From the NCBI RefSeq assembly GCF_900109495.1, contig NZ_FOAA01000008.1, positions 1 through 64,000 of the forward strand: a DNA stretch of 64,000 nucleotides, in the 5' to 3' direction. The notes beneath the pieces are model-generated. The model did no database searches. It was not told where the DNA came from and saw nothing but the letters and a program-made list of their open reading frames with translations. Source of the DNA: Ectothiorhodospira marina. Its GTDB lineage: Bacteria; Pseudomonadota; Gammaproteobacteria; Ectothiorhodospirales; Ectothiorhodospiraceae. This document shows positions 1 to 7,842 of this stretch, one piece after another. Numbering within the stretch: position 1 is the stretch's first letter; every line of letters starts with the position of its first letter. The position numbers were made by a program, and so were the translations under genes.

Positions 1-795
1 GTGGCGCGGGCCGAGGAATATGCCGATGAGTACCGCGGCCGGTTGCATGATCTTTCCTGGTTCATGCGGGTCTTGAACGAGTCCATTGCCCGCCGCGCCA
101 ATGCGGAAGACAAGGTCCGGGGGCGGTTCTGGGAGGGTCGCTTCAAGAGTCAGGCGCTGCTGGACGAACAGGCGTTGCTGGCCGCCATGAGCTACGTGGA
201 TCTGAATCCGGTTCGGGCGGGGGTGTGTGAGGGCCTGGAGGACAGCACTCACACCTCCATCGCTCGAAGATTGAGCCAACCTCAGGAAGAGACCACGGCC
301 ACCCAGGTGGGTGATGCGCTGCCCGAGCGCGAGGATGACCGCCCTCCCCTCCTTCTTCAAAAAACCAATACGGACGCCCCCACCGACCCCGCCATCATCA
401 GTGGCGTCTTCAATAGTGAGGTCCTGCGCGAGGAGCGTGTGTTGCGGTCCTTGCAGCCGGCCCCGCTGATGCCTTTTGACGGCACGGGTCGATTCGAGGC
501 GGGTATTCCCTTCTCATGGCCGGATTATGTGGAACTCACGCAGACCCTGGGCCGCTGCGTTCACCCCACCAAACGGGGACGCATACCGGAAGGCACGCCA
601 AAGCTGCTGCAGCGCCTAGGCATAGGGACTGAGGCCTTTATCGCGCATGCGTTCGATCTATTCCATTCCTTTGGCTCCGCCATCGGGGCGCCGGCGAGCC
701 TGGTGGATCTGGCGGCGCGAAGGCAGTGTCAGTACCTGCGGGGCATCAGGACGGCTCGGGATATGTTTGGGCAGGACCTTTTGGCAGCATCGTGA
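1..795 (+). CDS. REP-associated tyrosine transposase (RAYT, Y1_Tnp family), 5' end cut by window
   Basis: C-terminal part of an IS200-like single-strand transposase of the kind that mobilises REP palindromes. The N-terminal part, with the HUH metal-binding motif, would lie before base 1, so the GTG at base 1 is probably not the real start. Visible signatures are the helix with FMRVLNESIARRAN, then RGRFWEGRFKSQ and the AMSYVDLNPVRAG segment, typical of RAYT proteins just after the catalytic Tyr region. The remaining ~170 residues form a variable tail. REP-like palindromes occur elsewhere in the window (8722, 9997, 35547), so a domesticated RAYT acting on them is plausible, but the target was not identified. 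Confidence 0.85.
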   Translation: MARAEEYADEYRGRLHDLSWFMRVLNESIARRANAEDKVRGRFWEGRFKSQALLDEQALLAAMSYVDLNPVRAGVCEGLEDSTHTSIARRLSQPQEETTATQVGDALPEREDDRPPLLLQKTNTDAPTDPAIISGVFNSEVLREERVLRSLQPAPLMPFDGTGRFEAGIPFSWPDYVELTQTLGRCVHPTKRGRIPEGTPKLLQRLGIGTEAFIAHAFDLFHSFGSAIGAPASLVDLAARRQCQYLRGIRTARDMFGQDLLAAS

Positions 796-909
796 ACGAC
801 GGGGCACGCAGTAGCCCGTACAGGGAAACGATATGAGTGCCTTCCGCTTTTCGCGACCGAGGGCCGCTCCCGCGGGAATCTCTCCAGGGGTGACCCCCCT
901 TCAAAAAGA

Positions 910-928
910 CTAGACTCACTCAGTCTAG
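910..928. promoter_or_regulatory. inverted repeat upstream of antitoxin, probable autoregulatory operator
   Basis: Perfect 7-bp dyad CTAGACT-cactc-AGTCTAG, ending 23 bp before the antitoxin ATG at 952. Phd/YefM antitoxins bind such palindromes at their own promoter. Its role here is inferred from position. Confidence 0.5.
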
Positions 929-951
929 CTAAACAAGATGAGGATGCCCGC

Positions 952-1266
952 ATGGATACGGTCAATATCCACGAAGCCAAAACCCAGCTCTCCCGACTTT
1001 TGGCGCGCGCAGCGATGGGGGAAACCGTGATCATTGCCAAGGCGGGCCACCCCATCGCCAAACTCACGCCCATCGACACTCCGCCGGCCAGCAAAGCCCG
1101 TCGCCTTGGCTTTCTCAAGGGTGACTTTCAGATTCCGAACGATTTCGACACCATGGGCAGCGACGAGATCGCCAAGATGTTCGATGGTGATGATCGGTCA
1201 TCATTCTGTTACTGGATACGCACACCGCCGCCGTCATCTCCAACTGTCCCCGGCCGCGGGTGCTGA
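952..1266 (+). CDS. Phd/YefM-type antitoxin with altered C-terminus
   Basis: The first ~80 residues are a clear Phd/YefM antitoxin: VNIHEAKTQLSRLL, then a small sheet-helix DNA-binding fold with GHPIAKLTPI. Such proteins bind DNA through this N-terminal domain and neutralise a PIN (VapC-like) toxin through the C-terminal tail; the LGFLKGDFQIPNDFD stretch is the usual linker before the toxin-binding tail. Family members normally stop just after the residues equivalent to KMFDGDD. Here the frame runs on for 23 unrelated residues (ending PTVPGRGC) across what should be the start of the toxin gene, suggesting an indel at the junction. The antitoxin may still bind DNA at the dyad at 910-928; its partner is lost. 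Confidence 0.8.
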   Translation: MDTVNIHEAKTQLSRLLARAAMGETVIIAKAGHPIAKLTPIDTPPASKARRLGFLKGDFQIPNDFDTMGSDEIAKMFDGDDRSSFCYWIRTPPPSSPTVPGRGC

Positions 1267-1283
1267 TCGTGATACTCGCCTGA
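1197..1283 (+). pseudogene. remnant of a PIN-domain (VapC-like) toxin
   Basis: In the frame starting at 1197 the DNA encodes VIILLLDTHT followed by about 18 residues and a TGA at 1281. LLLDTHT is the N-terminal strand and first acidic active-site residue of PIN-domain toxins that pair with Phd/YefM antitoxins. A full toxin is about 125 residues, and the other acidic residues are absent, so the toxin is inactive. It has no start codon of its own; the frame is closed by a TGA just upstream. Confidence 0.55.
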
Positions 1284-1346
1284 TGGACATCCATCTCATC
1301 CCCCTCTGCATACGGGATTACAGGGCCAGAATAACGGATTTAGCGC

Positions 1347-1390
1347 ACACAAAAAGGCCCCATCCTTCAGTGGATGGGGCCTTTTTGTGT
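1347..1390 (-). terminator. intrinsic terminator of tRNA-Val
   Basis: Perfect 19-bp arms (1347-1365 and 1372-1390) around loop TTCAGT; the stem contains GGCCCCATCC and is flanked by A/T tracts on both sides. Lies 14 bp past the tRNA CCA end on the minus strand and can act in both directions. Confidence 0.85.
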
Positions 1391-1403
1391 AAATACAGGA
1401 ACG

Positions 1404-1480
1404 TGGTAGGCGCGATTGGACTCGAACCAACGACCCCTACCATGTCAAGGTAGTGCTCTAACCAGCTGAGCTACGCGCCT
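1404..1480 (-). tRNA. tRNA-Val (anticodon GAC)
   Basis: Cloverleaf read on the minus strand: acceptor AGGCGCG pairing with CGCGCCT, D-arm TAGCTCAGCTGGTTAGA, anticodon stem CTACC/GGTAG around TTGACAT (anticodon GAC), T-arm with GGTTCGAGTCC, discriminator A and an encoded CCA (complement of 1404-1406). It has a consensus promoter upstream (1499-1526) and a terminator downstream. Confidence 0.97.
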
Positions 1481-1498
1481 GTCGTGTTCGAGTGGGGC

Positions 1499-1526
1499 AT
1501 TATACAGCCTGCCTGTCGGGTGTCAA
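1499..1526 (-). promoter_or_regulatory. sigma-70 promoter of tRNA-Val
   Basis: On the minus strand a perfect TTGACA (1521-1526) is followed after 16 bp by a perfect TATAAT (1499-1504). The discriminator after the -10 is GCCCC, GC-rich as in stringently controlled stable-RNA promoters. The predicted transcript begins roughly 10 nt before the tRNA. Confidence 0.9.
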
Positions 1527-1697
1527 ATCCTTTTTCAAAAACTTGATTCATAAGCAATTTCTTGAACCAACGCGCCTTCCGCCCCACGCCAGCCTGGCCG
1601 ACTGCCCCCCCCCTTTTCCAGATCGCTGATGGCCGCCCGGTAAAGCCGTAGCCCATCTGTAGCCCATTTTGAAAATCGGGGGTCATCAGGAACCGAC

Positions 1698-2321
1698 TTA
1701 TTCACCCGGCGCCAACTGCCCCACCACCCAATCCACCACGTCCTGACTCAGGGCCTCCATGGCCTGGTTCATCGCATCCACCACTGCCTCGATATCTTCA
1801 CTCTCGCTGGGCTGATGGAACTGGAAGCGCCGGTTGGCGAGGATATTGCGGCTGGCATCTTCCATGAGTTGCACATCCATGCGAACAACGGCCTTGGGGT
1901 GGCCAGTGGCCTCCGAGACATATTCACTCTGCAGGGCGCCCAGGTGCATCACCAGGGAGACCTGGCTGCGGGCAGGGCTGGAATCACTGATCACCGAAGC
2001 CACGCGGCCGTCCTGACGCAGGGCCTCTACCAGATAGGCCGCCACCAGGGACGGCGTGCGGTCTGCCCAGCGGGCACCCCCATAGAAGCTGATCTCCTTG
2101 CCGGTAGGCAACACGAGGATGCGGGAAGTGGTCAGCGGGAAGGCCGCCTCGGGCGTTTCCACCCTGAGCACCGTGTCCTGCACCACCGCAGGCGCCGGTT
2201 CCTGCTCGGGGGGCGACAGAAGGAATACCCGTTGCGGTGTCTGTTCGGGCAACAGGGTGCAGCCGGACAACCCCAAAAGCCACAGGGACAGCACGAGCAC
2301 AAGGAAGAGTCGGGACATCAC
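1698..2321 (-). CDS. ABC-type transport auxiliary lipoprotein (PqiC/ABC_trans_aux family)
   Basis: Outer-membrane lipoprotein component of an MCE lipid-transport system. A signal peptide of ~20 residues ends in lipobox LSGC, followed by residues RVFLLSPPEQ typical of the PqiC-like domain (207 aa, usual size). The start overlaps the stop of the MlaD-like gene upstream (2318-2321), so the two are translationally coupled. It is the last gene of the operon. Family members dock the periplasmic MCE assembly to the outer membrane or exchange lipids with it; the exact substrate here is unknown. Confidence 0.85.
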   Translation of the reverse strand: MMSRLFLVLVLSLWLLGLSGCTLLPEQTPQRVFLLSPPEQEPAPAVVQDTVLRVETPEAAFPLTTSRILVLPTGKEISFYGGARWADRTPSLVAAYLVEALRQDGRVASVISDSSPARSQVSLVMHLGALQSEYVSEATGHPKAVVRMDVQLMEDASRNILANRRFQFHQPSESEDIEAVVDAMNQAMEALSQDVVDWVVGQLAPGE

Positions 2322-3256
2322 GGGTTGAACTCCTGAATACTGTCCCGACCCAGCAGGAAGCGGGTAGGGTTGTCTTCGAGTCGACGGATCACACGATTGA
2401 GATGGCTCAGGGTGCTCTCAAACTCTCGCAAGGCCGGATCCAGCTCACCAAACGACTGCAATCCCTGACCTAGCGAGTCTTCATGGGTGGCTAACAGAAC
2501 TTCCACACGTGTGGTGGTGGCCTCTAACGACGCCATGGTGCTGCGAGCATGCTCCAGTACCGCCTTACCCTCCCCACCCAGCAGGGTGTGGGCCTCATCG
2601 CCCAACCGTTGCAGGGATACCAGGGTCTGTTCAGCCTGCAGGCTGGCTTGTGAGATGGCCTTCATGGCCTCCACCAGGTCATCGCTCTGGCCTGCCAGGG
2701 CAGAGGTCACCTGCTCCACATCATCCAGGATACGCGTGACCGTATCGGCGTTGTTGGTGGAGACCAACCGATTGGCGTTATGCAGCAACTGCCCCACGGC
2801 CTCGATGAGGGTCTCACTTTCATCCAGCAAGGTATTCAGTGGCGAGGGATCCCCCTCGATCCGGGGCGGGCTTGAGCGGGTGCCCTCCAGCTGTGGGTTG
2901 TCCGGCGTACCGCCGTAGAGTTGCACACTCATGGCGCCAGTGATGTTCACCAGCTTGAGCGTGGCCCGCGTGTCCGCATACACCGGAATCTCGCTGTCCA
3001 CCCGAACCAGCACCCGTACTTCATTGGGGTTATCAGGGGCCAGCCTCAGATTCACCACATCCCCGACACGGATGCCACTGAACTGCACCATATTGCCCTC
3101 GGCCAGGCCACTCACCGCCCGTGTGAAAACGATCTCGTAGTAATCATACTCCCGGTCGGAGGTGGCTTTGTGCAGCCACAGTCCAAATGCCAGCGCCCCC
3201 AGGAACGTGAGCAGGGTGAATAATCCGATCAGCACATGATGGGCTCGGGGTTCCAT
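2318..3256 (-). CDS. MlaD family MCE-domain protein
   Basis: Periplasmic substrate-binding subunit of an Mla-type lipid ABC transporter. One N-terminal membrane anchor (about residues 8-28, VLIGLFTLLTFLGALAFGLW) precedes a single MCE domain (about 38-120, with VSGLAEGNMVQFSGIRVG and VNITGAMSVQLYGG). A long, helix-rich C-terminal region follows, of the kind that forms tubes in longer MCE proteins. At 312 aa it is longer than E. coli MlaD (183 aa) and closer to the one-MCE-domain type that works with a PqiC-like lipoprotein. It sits 2 bp after the ATPase gene. Confidence 0.9.
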   Translation of the reverse strand: MEPRAHHVLIGLFTLLTFLGALAFGLWLHKATSDREYDYYEIVFTRAVSGLAEGNMVQFSGIRVGDVVNLRLAPDNPNEVRVLVRVDSEIPVYADTRATLKLVNITGAMSVQLYGGTPDNPQLEGTRSSPPRIEGDPSPLNTLLDESETLIEAVGQLLHNANRLVSTNNADTVTRILDDVEQVTSALAGQSDDLVEAMKAISQASLQAEQTLVSLQRLGDEAHTLLGGEGKAVLEHARSTMASLEATTTRVEVLLATHEDSLGQGLQSFGELDPALREFESTLSHLNRVIRRLEDNPTRFLLGRDSIQEFNP

Positions 3257-3258
3257 GA

Positions 3259-4059
3259 TCAGCGATTCTCCAAAACATCCGCCGCCTTGCGGGCAGCGCG
3301 GCCACGAGGGCCATGGAAATAGTCACGAATCCATTCATCATCAGTGTTCTCCACCACCTCCAGACGATCTGCCACCAGCACCTTACGCTGCGAGATCACT
3401 GCCACCCGGTCACAACTGGTGTACAGCGTGTCCAGATCGTGGGTCACCAGAAACACGCTCAGCCCCAGGGCATCGCGCAAGGTCATGATGAGCCGATCAA
3501 AAGCGGCGGCACCGATGGGGTCGAGCCCGGCGGTGGGTTCGTCCAGAAACAGGACCTCAGGATCCAGGGCCAGGGCCCGGGCCAGCGCAGCCCGCTTGAC
3601 CATACCACCGGAGAGTTCGGCCGGATATTTAAGCGCAGCCTCACCCGGCAGTCCTGCCAGGGCCAGTTTGATCCGCGCCAGGTATTCCGCATCCTTCCGG
3701 GACAGGTCCGCGTGCTCCATCAACGGCAGGGCGATGTTCTCCTGAAGATTCAGCGAGGTGAACAGGGCGCCCCCTTGAAACAGTACGCCAAAGCGTCGCT
3801 CCAGTTGGGAGCGTTCCTGCTCGGGCAGGTTTTGCAGGTCCTTCCCGAACACTTCGATGCAACCCGCCGAGGGCCGCATGAGCCCGACAATGCTGCGCAG
3901 GAGCACCGACTTACCCGTTCCCGACCCGCCCACGACACCCAGGATCTCGCCGCGGCGGATATCCAGGTCCAGCCCCTCGTGCACCACCAGGCTGCCAAAT
4001 CGATTCTGCAGTCCTCGCACGCGGATCAGTGGGGCCTGTCTTCCGGGATCGTCCGTCAC
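3259..4059 (-). CDS. Mla-type ABC transporter ATP-binding protein (MlaF family)
   Basis: Cytoplasmic ATPase that drives lipid movement by the MlaE-like permease. Walker A GGSGTGKS, signature LSGGMVKRAALARAL (the SGGM form is characteristic of the MlaF group), Walker B VLFLDEPTAGLDP and H-loop VTHD are all present. 266 aa, normal length. The start overlaps the permease stop by 4 bp (ATGA), and the MCE gene follows after 2 bp, so this is a tight operon. Confidence 0.93.
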   Translation of the reverse strand: MTDDPGRQAPLIRVRGLQNRFGSLVVHEGLDLDIRRGEILGVVGGSGTGKSVLLRSIVGLMRPSAGCIEVFGKDLQNLPEQERSQLERRFGVLFQGGALFTSLNLQENIALPLMEHADLSRKDAEYLARIKLALAGLPGEAALKYPAELSGGMVKRAALARALALDPEVLFLDEPTAGLDPIGAAAFDRLIMTLRDALGLSVFLVTHDLDTLYTSCDRVAVISQRKVLVADRLEVVENTDDEWIRDYFHGPRGRAARKAADVLENR

Positions 4060-5186
4060 CAGCCCATCTCCATGAAGAACAAGGCCGCCAGCGCGTCCAT
4101 GAGAATGACAATGAAGATGGACTGCACAACGCTGGAGGTGGTGTGCTCACCCACGGACTGGGCGCTACCGTCCACCTTGAAACCTTCCAGGCAGCCAATC
4201 ACGGCGATCAGAAAGGCGAATACCGGGGCCTTGGCCATCCCCACCAGGAAATGCTGCAGAGGAATATCCCGTTCCAGGATAGCGAAGAACTGGTTGAAGG
4301 GGATATCCAGCGAGAGGTTGCACACCACCGCTCCGCCCATGATGCCGCTCATCATGCCAATGAAGGTGAGCAGCGGCAGGGTGAACATCATGGCCATGAC
4401 CCTGGGGACCACCAGCAACTCCATGGGACTCAGTCCCTGGGTGCGAATGGCATCGATCTCCTCGTTGGCCTTCATGGAGCCAATCTGCGCGGTAAAGGCA
4501 CTGGCGGTGCGACCTGCCAGGAGGATGGCGGCCAGCAACACGCCAAATTCCCGCAGGAAGGAATAGGCCACCAAGTCTACCGTGTAGATGGTCGCCCCGA
4601 ACTCCTCAAGCACCGTTGCACCCAGAAAGGCCACGACGGCGCCCACCAGAAAGGTCAGCAGAGCCACAATCGGCACGGCGTTGAAGCCTGTCTGGTGAAG
4701 ATGCGCCACCAGGGCGGTCAAACGCCACCGATGTGGACGGGGTAACAGGTGCAGAATGGTCACCAGCGTCATGCCGATGAAGCCCATGAGCATTCGCTGC
4801 TGATGCCACAGAGCCTCTACCCGCTCTCCCGTCCCGGCCAGAAAGTCGTGGATCGGTCGCCACGGGGGGGCGTCAGGCGGGCGGGTAGCTCCCATGGCGC
4901 GGGCCACCGTCTCCAGCAGCGCCTGTCGCTCACGGGGCAGATAATCCGCCTCGGAGGCCAATGCCTCCACACGCGCCGCCCCCAGCAATTCCACCAGCAG
5001 GGCGGCCCCGGCGGTGTCCAGATCCTCCAGGCCCTCCAGACTCACCGTGCCGACGCCCCCCTTCCGAGCCGACTGCCTCACCTGGTCTCGCAGGTCACGG
5101 TAATGAGCCAGTACCCAGTTGCCCACGATTTGCAGGCGGTCTCCTTGCTGGTCGATGCGGCCGGGCGTGGACATCAGGCTGGACAT
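4056..5186 (-). CDS. MlaE-type permease with N-terminal STAS domain
   Basis: Inner-membrane permease of the MCE lipid transporter. The first ~110 residues are a STAS-like domain (VSLEGLEDLDTAGAALLVELL); in E. coli Mla this role is a separate protein, MlaB. The rest is a MlaE/YrbE permease with five or six membrane helices and conserved LREFGVLLAAILLAGRTASAF. The frame is open further upstream to 5303. The ATG at 5186 is chosen because the STAS fold begins just after it and the added residues look like non-coding leader; ATG 5174 is also possible. First gene of the operon 5186-1698. Confidence 0.88.
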   Translation of the reverse strand: MSSLMSTPGRIDQQGDRLQIVGNWVLAHYRDLRDQVRQSARKGGVGTVSLEGLEDLDTAGAALLVELLGAARVEALASEADYLPRERQALLETVARAMGATRPPDAPPWRPIHDFLAGTGERVEALWHQQRMLMGFIGMTLVTILHLLPRPHRWRLTALVAHLHQTGFNAVPIVALLTFLVGAVVAFLGATVLEEFGATIYTVDLVAYSFLREFGVLLAAILLAGRTASAFTAQIGSMKANEEIDAIRTQGLSPMELLVVPRVMAMMFTLPLLTFIGMMSGIMGGAVVCNLSLDIPFNQFFAILERDIPLQHFLVGMAKAPVFAFLIAVIGCLEGFKVDGSAQSVGEHTTSSVVQSIFIVILMDALAALFFMEMGW

Positions 5187-5317
5187 TCCTGTGTGGGAGT
5201 CAGGGGGAGTGTGGGATGCTACATGACCGGCGCCCATGCATGTAACCGCGCTCGCAAGCCCTCTCAGGGAACAAACCTGATCCTGCTCAAGTTTCCCATC
5301 CATTCACGAAAGCGGTG

Positions 5318-5361
5318 TGTTCCGCCTCCTTGACATTAAACCCTGTCAACGTAGACTCACA
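5318..5361 (+). promoter_or_regulatory. predicted antenna promoter overlapped by two TGT-N12-ACA (PpsR/CrtJ-type) operators
   Basis: Two copies of TGT-N12-ACA, 5318-5335 and 5344-5361, are separated by exactly 8 bp. The first contains a perfect -35 (TTGACA, 5330-5335) and the second contains a weak -10 (TAGACT, 5352-5357), 16 bp apart. CrtJ/PpsR, the redox/light repressor of purple-bacterial photosynthesis genes, is known to bind pairs of this palindrome spaced 8 bp over the -35 and -10 of bchC. The 5' leader to the antenna ATG at 5476 would be about 110 nt. The match is by eye; repressor identity is inferred. Confidence 0.65.
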
Positions 5362-5475
5362 CCCAACACGACAGGCAGCCCGCTGGGACCAGCGACACCT
5401 GTCATGAAGTCATGAAGTTTTCCATGCTCCGGGTCTTGGCGAGAGGCCTGGTTTTTAACCGAGAGGGTGATATCA

Positions 5476-5685
5476 ATGAGCGAATACAGAGCAAGCAAGC
5501 CAAGCAACCCCAAGGACGACTGGAAGCTGTGGTTGGTCGTGAATCCTGGCACCTGGCTGATGCCCATCCTGATGGCCGTGCTGGTTGTCGCCCTGGCCGT
5601 GCATGCCTTCGTGTACGCCAACGACAGCTACAACCCGCTGACCTATGATGCGTCCGCTGAAACGACCGCTGAAGCGTCCGAGTAA
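5476..5685 (+). CDS. pucA: light-harvesting antenna alpha polypeptide
   Basis: Bacteriochlorophyll-binding alpha subunit of a purple-bacterial intramembrane antenna ring. The 69-residue protein has a polar N-terminus, WKLWLVVNPGTWLMP at the membrane surface, one transmembrane helix (about 28-48) and the bacteriochlorophyll ligand His43 (LAVHAFVY), then a C-terminal tail rich in Thr, Ala and Glu. The ATG at 5476 lies ~9 nt after GAGAGG; an in-frame GTG at 5467 is rejected. The beta gene follows after 57 bp. The sequence is more like LH2-type than LH1 alpha; no puf reaction-centre genes are nearby. The alpha gene precedes beta, opposite to the usual pucBA/pufBA order. Confidence 0.9.
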   Translation: MSEYRASKPSNPKDDWKLWLVVNPGTWLMPILMAVLVVALAVHAFVYANDSYNPLTYDASAETTAEASE

Positions 5686-5742
5686 TTCCGGACTCTGAGC
5701 AAGTTCCAGTCTGACTTTCATCCTAATGTGAGGATATTTATC

Positions 5743-5880
5743 ATGAATGACAGCATTTCCGGTCTGACCGAAGAACAGGCCAAAGAATTCCACGAGCAGT
5801 TCAAGACCACCTTCACCGTGTTCATGGTGCTGGCTGCTGCTGCTCACTTCCTGGTGTACCTGTGGAGACCCTTCTACTAA
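5743..5880 (+). CDS. pucB: light-harvesting antenna beta polypeptide
   Basis: Beta subunit of the same antenna, 45 residues. The N-terminal region LTEEQAKEFHEQF has the conserved His17 (18 residues before the ligand, as in LH beta chains). One membrane helix (about 20-40) carries the bacteriochlorophyll ligand His35 in AAAAHFLVYLWRP, and the LWRP end is diagnostic of the family. The ATG follows GAGGA by 8 nt. It is transcribed with the alpha gene and followed 40 bp later by a strong terminator, so the unit is just two genes. Confidence 0.93.
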   Translation: MNDSISGLTEEQAKEFHEQFKTTFTVFMVLAAAAHFLVYLWRPFY

Positions 5881-5919
5881 GAAGGCGTTTTCCGCTGCAC
5901 CACTGAAGTAGCAGTATCG

Positions 5920-5962
5920 AGCAAAGGAGGGCTGGCACTGACCCGCCCTCCTTTGCTTTTTT
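5920..5962 (+). terminator. intrinsic terminator of the antenna operon
   Basis: 13-bp perfect stem (AGCAAAGGAGGGC at 5920-5932 with its complement at 5945-5957) followed by a run of six T (5957-5962). Confidence 0.93.
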
Positions 5963-6328
5963 GTGTCCGCGATATGGAGATCCGCCTCACACCCGGTGCC
6001 CCATCTCAAGCGGCACGGTGATTCTCGATTGCTCCCACCCTCAGGGCTTGACAAGCTGGCCAAAACCCTATGGCCTGTGTATGATCCCTGCCCTTTCCAT
6101 ACTGGCCTCCCCGCAGCGCCCCCCACAGGGCTGCTGATGGCTCGCTTGATTCCGGCCACACTCGGGCACCTGCTTGGGGCCACCGCCCCCGCGATATAAC
6201 GCCCTTCAACTGCCGCTCCACCCAGCGCACTCCACCGCTCCGATGCACGCATACGGAGGTGAATGACGTGATTGGGCAAGATCCAGGGCCAGCCGGCAAC
6301 GAATTCGCGCAATCAAAGGACATCCTTC
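5963..6328. other. intergenic region between antenna terminator and SulP gene
   Basis: No coding frame with a plausible start or product was seen on either strand. A TTGACA at 6048-6053 with TATGGC or TATGAT 15 to 26 bp further on could be part of a promoter for the SulP gene, but spacing is poor and the call is weak. Confidence 0.4.
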
Positions 6329-7822
6329 ATGAACCTCACCCGCATCAAGCAGGAATGGTTTTCCAACATACGCAGTGACATGCTCGCCGGCCTGGTGGTC
6401 GCCCTGGCCCTGATCCCGGAGGCCATCGCCTTTTCCATCATTGCCGGCGTGGATCCCAAGGTAGGGCTCTATGCCTCGTTCTGCATCGCCGTGGTCATCG
6501 CCTTCACCGGTGGCCGGCCAGGCATGATCTCCGCGGCCACCGCGGCCATGGCCCTGCTCATGGTGACGCTTGTCAAGGAGCATGGGCTGGAATATCTCCT
6601 GGCGGCCACCCTCCTCACCGGTGTGCTGCAGATCATCGCGGGCTATCTGCAGGTGGGGCGCTACATGCGCTTTATTTCCAATTCGGTCATGACCGGGTTC
6701 GTCAACGCTCTGGCCATCATGATTTTCCTGGCACAACTTCCCGAGCTCACTGACGTCACCTGGCATGTTTACGTCTTGACCGCACTGGGGCTGGGCATCA
6801 TCTATCTGTTCCCCTACCTGACCCGCTCCATCCCTTCACCATTGGTCACCATCGTGGTGCTTACCTTGCTGGCCTGGCTGTTGAACCTGGATATTCGCAC
6901 GGTCAGCGACATGGGCGAACTGCCCAACACCCTGCCCGTTTTCCTGTGGCCTGAGGTTCCTTTGAACCTGGAAACCCTCTGGATCATCCTGCCCTATGCC
7001 CTGGCACTGACCGTGGTGGGCCTGCTGGAATCCATGATGACCCAGAACATCGTCGATGATCTCACCGACACTCGTACCGATAAGAACCGCGAGTGCAAGG
7101 GCCAGGGGCTCTCCAATATCGTCGCCGGCAGCTTTGGCGGCATGGCGGGCTGCGCCATGATTGGGCAGTCTGTGATCAACATCAAATCCGGCGGACGAGG
7201 TCGACTGTCCACTTTGATGGCTGGTGTCTATCTGCTCGTCATGGTGGTCTTCCTCAGCCCCATCCTGGCCGTCATCCCCATGGCCGCATTGGTGGCAGTG
7301 ATGATCATGGTGGCCATCGGTACCTTCAGCTGGAGTTCCATCAAGAACATGAAGGATCACCCGCTGAGCACCAACATCGTCATGATCACCACCGTGGCGG
7401 TCACCGTGTTCACCCATAACCTGGCCATCGGCGTGCTCTCCGGTGTGTTGCTGGCGGCCCTCTTCTTTGCCAACAAGGTCAGCCAGTTCATGTTCGTGGG
7501 GGCCGACACCGACACCAGCCCGGACGAACACACCTTGCACCGGACCTATCGTGTGTATGGGCAGGTCTTCTTTGCTTCCACGGAAAAGTTCATGCAAGCC
7601 TTTAATTTCCGGGAGGATCTGGATAAGGTGACCATCGATCTGTCCCGTGCACACTTTTGGGACATCAGTTCCGTGGCCGCACTGGACCGGGTGGTCATCA
7701 ACTTCCGTCGTGAAGGTGCGGAGGTGGAAATCATCGGCATGAATGAAGCCACGAGCACCATCGTCGACCGTCACGCCGTACATGACAAGCCCGATGCCGC
7801 TGACCGGCTCATGGGCCACTAA
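6329..7822 (+). CDS. SulP family inorganic anion transporter with STAS domain
   Basis: Membrane transporter of the SLC26/SulP family (sulfate or bicarbonate uptake, often sodium-coupled). About twelve hydrophobic segments cover residues 15-400, beginning [19 protein letters not shown], the family signature. The C-terminal ~100 residues form a cytoplasmic STAS domain ([21 protein letters not shown]). The frame opens at 6272, but the ATG at 6329 is preceded by AAGGA at 8 nt and begins where homology begins (498 aa). The universal stress protein gene follows after 20 bp, a pairing common for SulP proteins. Sulfate versus bicarbonate cannot be decided from sequence. Confidence 0.9.
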   Translation: MNLTRIKQEWFSNIRSDMLAGLVVALALIPEAIAFSIIAGVDPKVGLYASFCIAVVIAFTGGRPGMISAATAAMALLMVTLVKEHGLEYLLAATLLTGVLQIIAGYLQVGRYMRFISNSVMTGFVNALAIMIFLAQLPELTDVTWHVYVLTALGLGIIYLFPYLTRSIPSPLVTIVVLTLLAWLLNLDIRTVSDMGELPNTLPVFLWPEVPLNLETLWIILPYALALTVVGLLESMMTQNIVDDLTDTRTDKNRECKGQGLSNIVAGSFGGMAGCAMIGQSVINIKSGGRGRLSTLMAGVYLLVMVVFLSPILAVIPMAALVAVMIMVAIGTFSWSSIKNMKDHPLSTNIVMITTVAVTVFTHNLAIGVLSGVLLAALFFANKVSQFMFVGADTDTSPDEHTLHRTYRVYGQVFFASTEKFMQAFNFREDLDKVTIDLSRAHFWDISSVAALDRVVINFRREGAEVEIIGMNEATSTIVDRHAVHDKPDAADRLMGH

Positions 7823-7842
7823 CCTGCTGGAGGACGCCCTTT

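Noticed and set aside
1471-1686. 71-codon minus-strand frame upstream of tRNA-Val
   Set aside because: It overlaps the tRNA promoter and tRNA 5' end; no known product.
5402-5417. Tandem TCATGAAG in the antenna leader
   Set aside because: An 8-bp tandem repeat in a leader may be chance; no FNR or RegA-type consensus could be matched.
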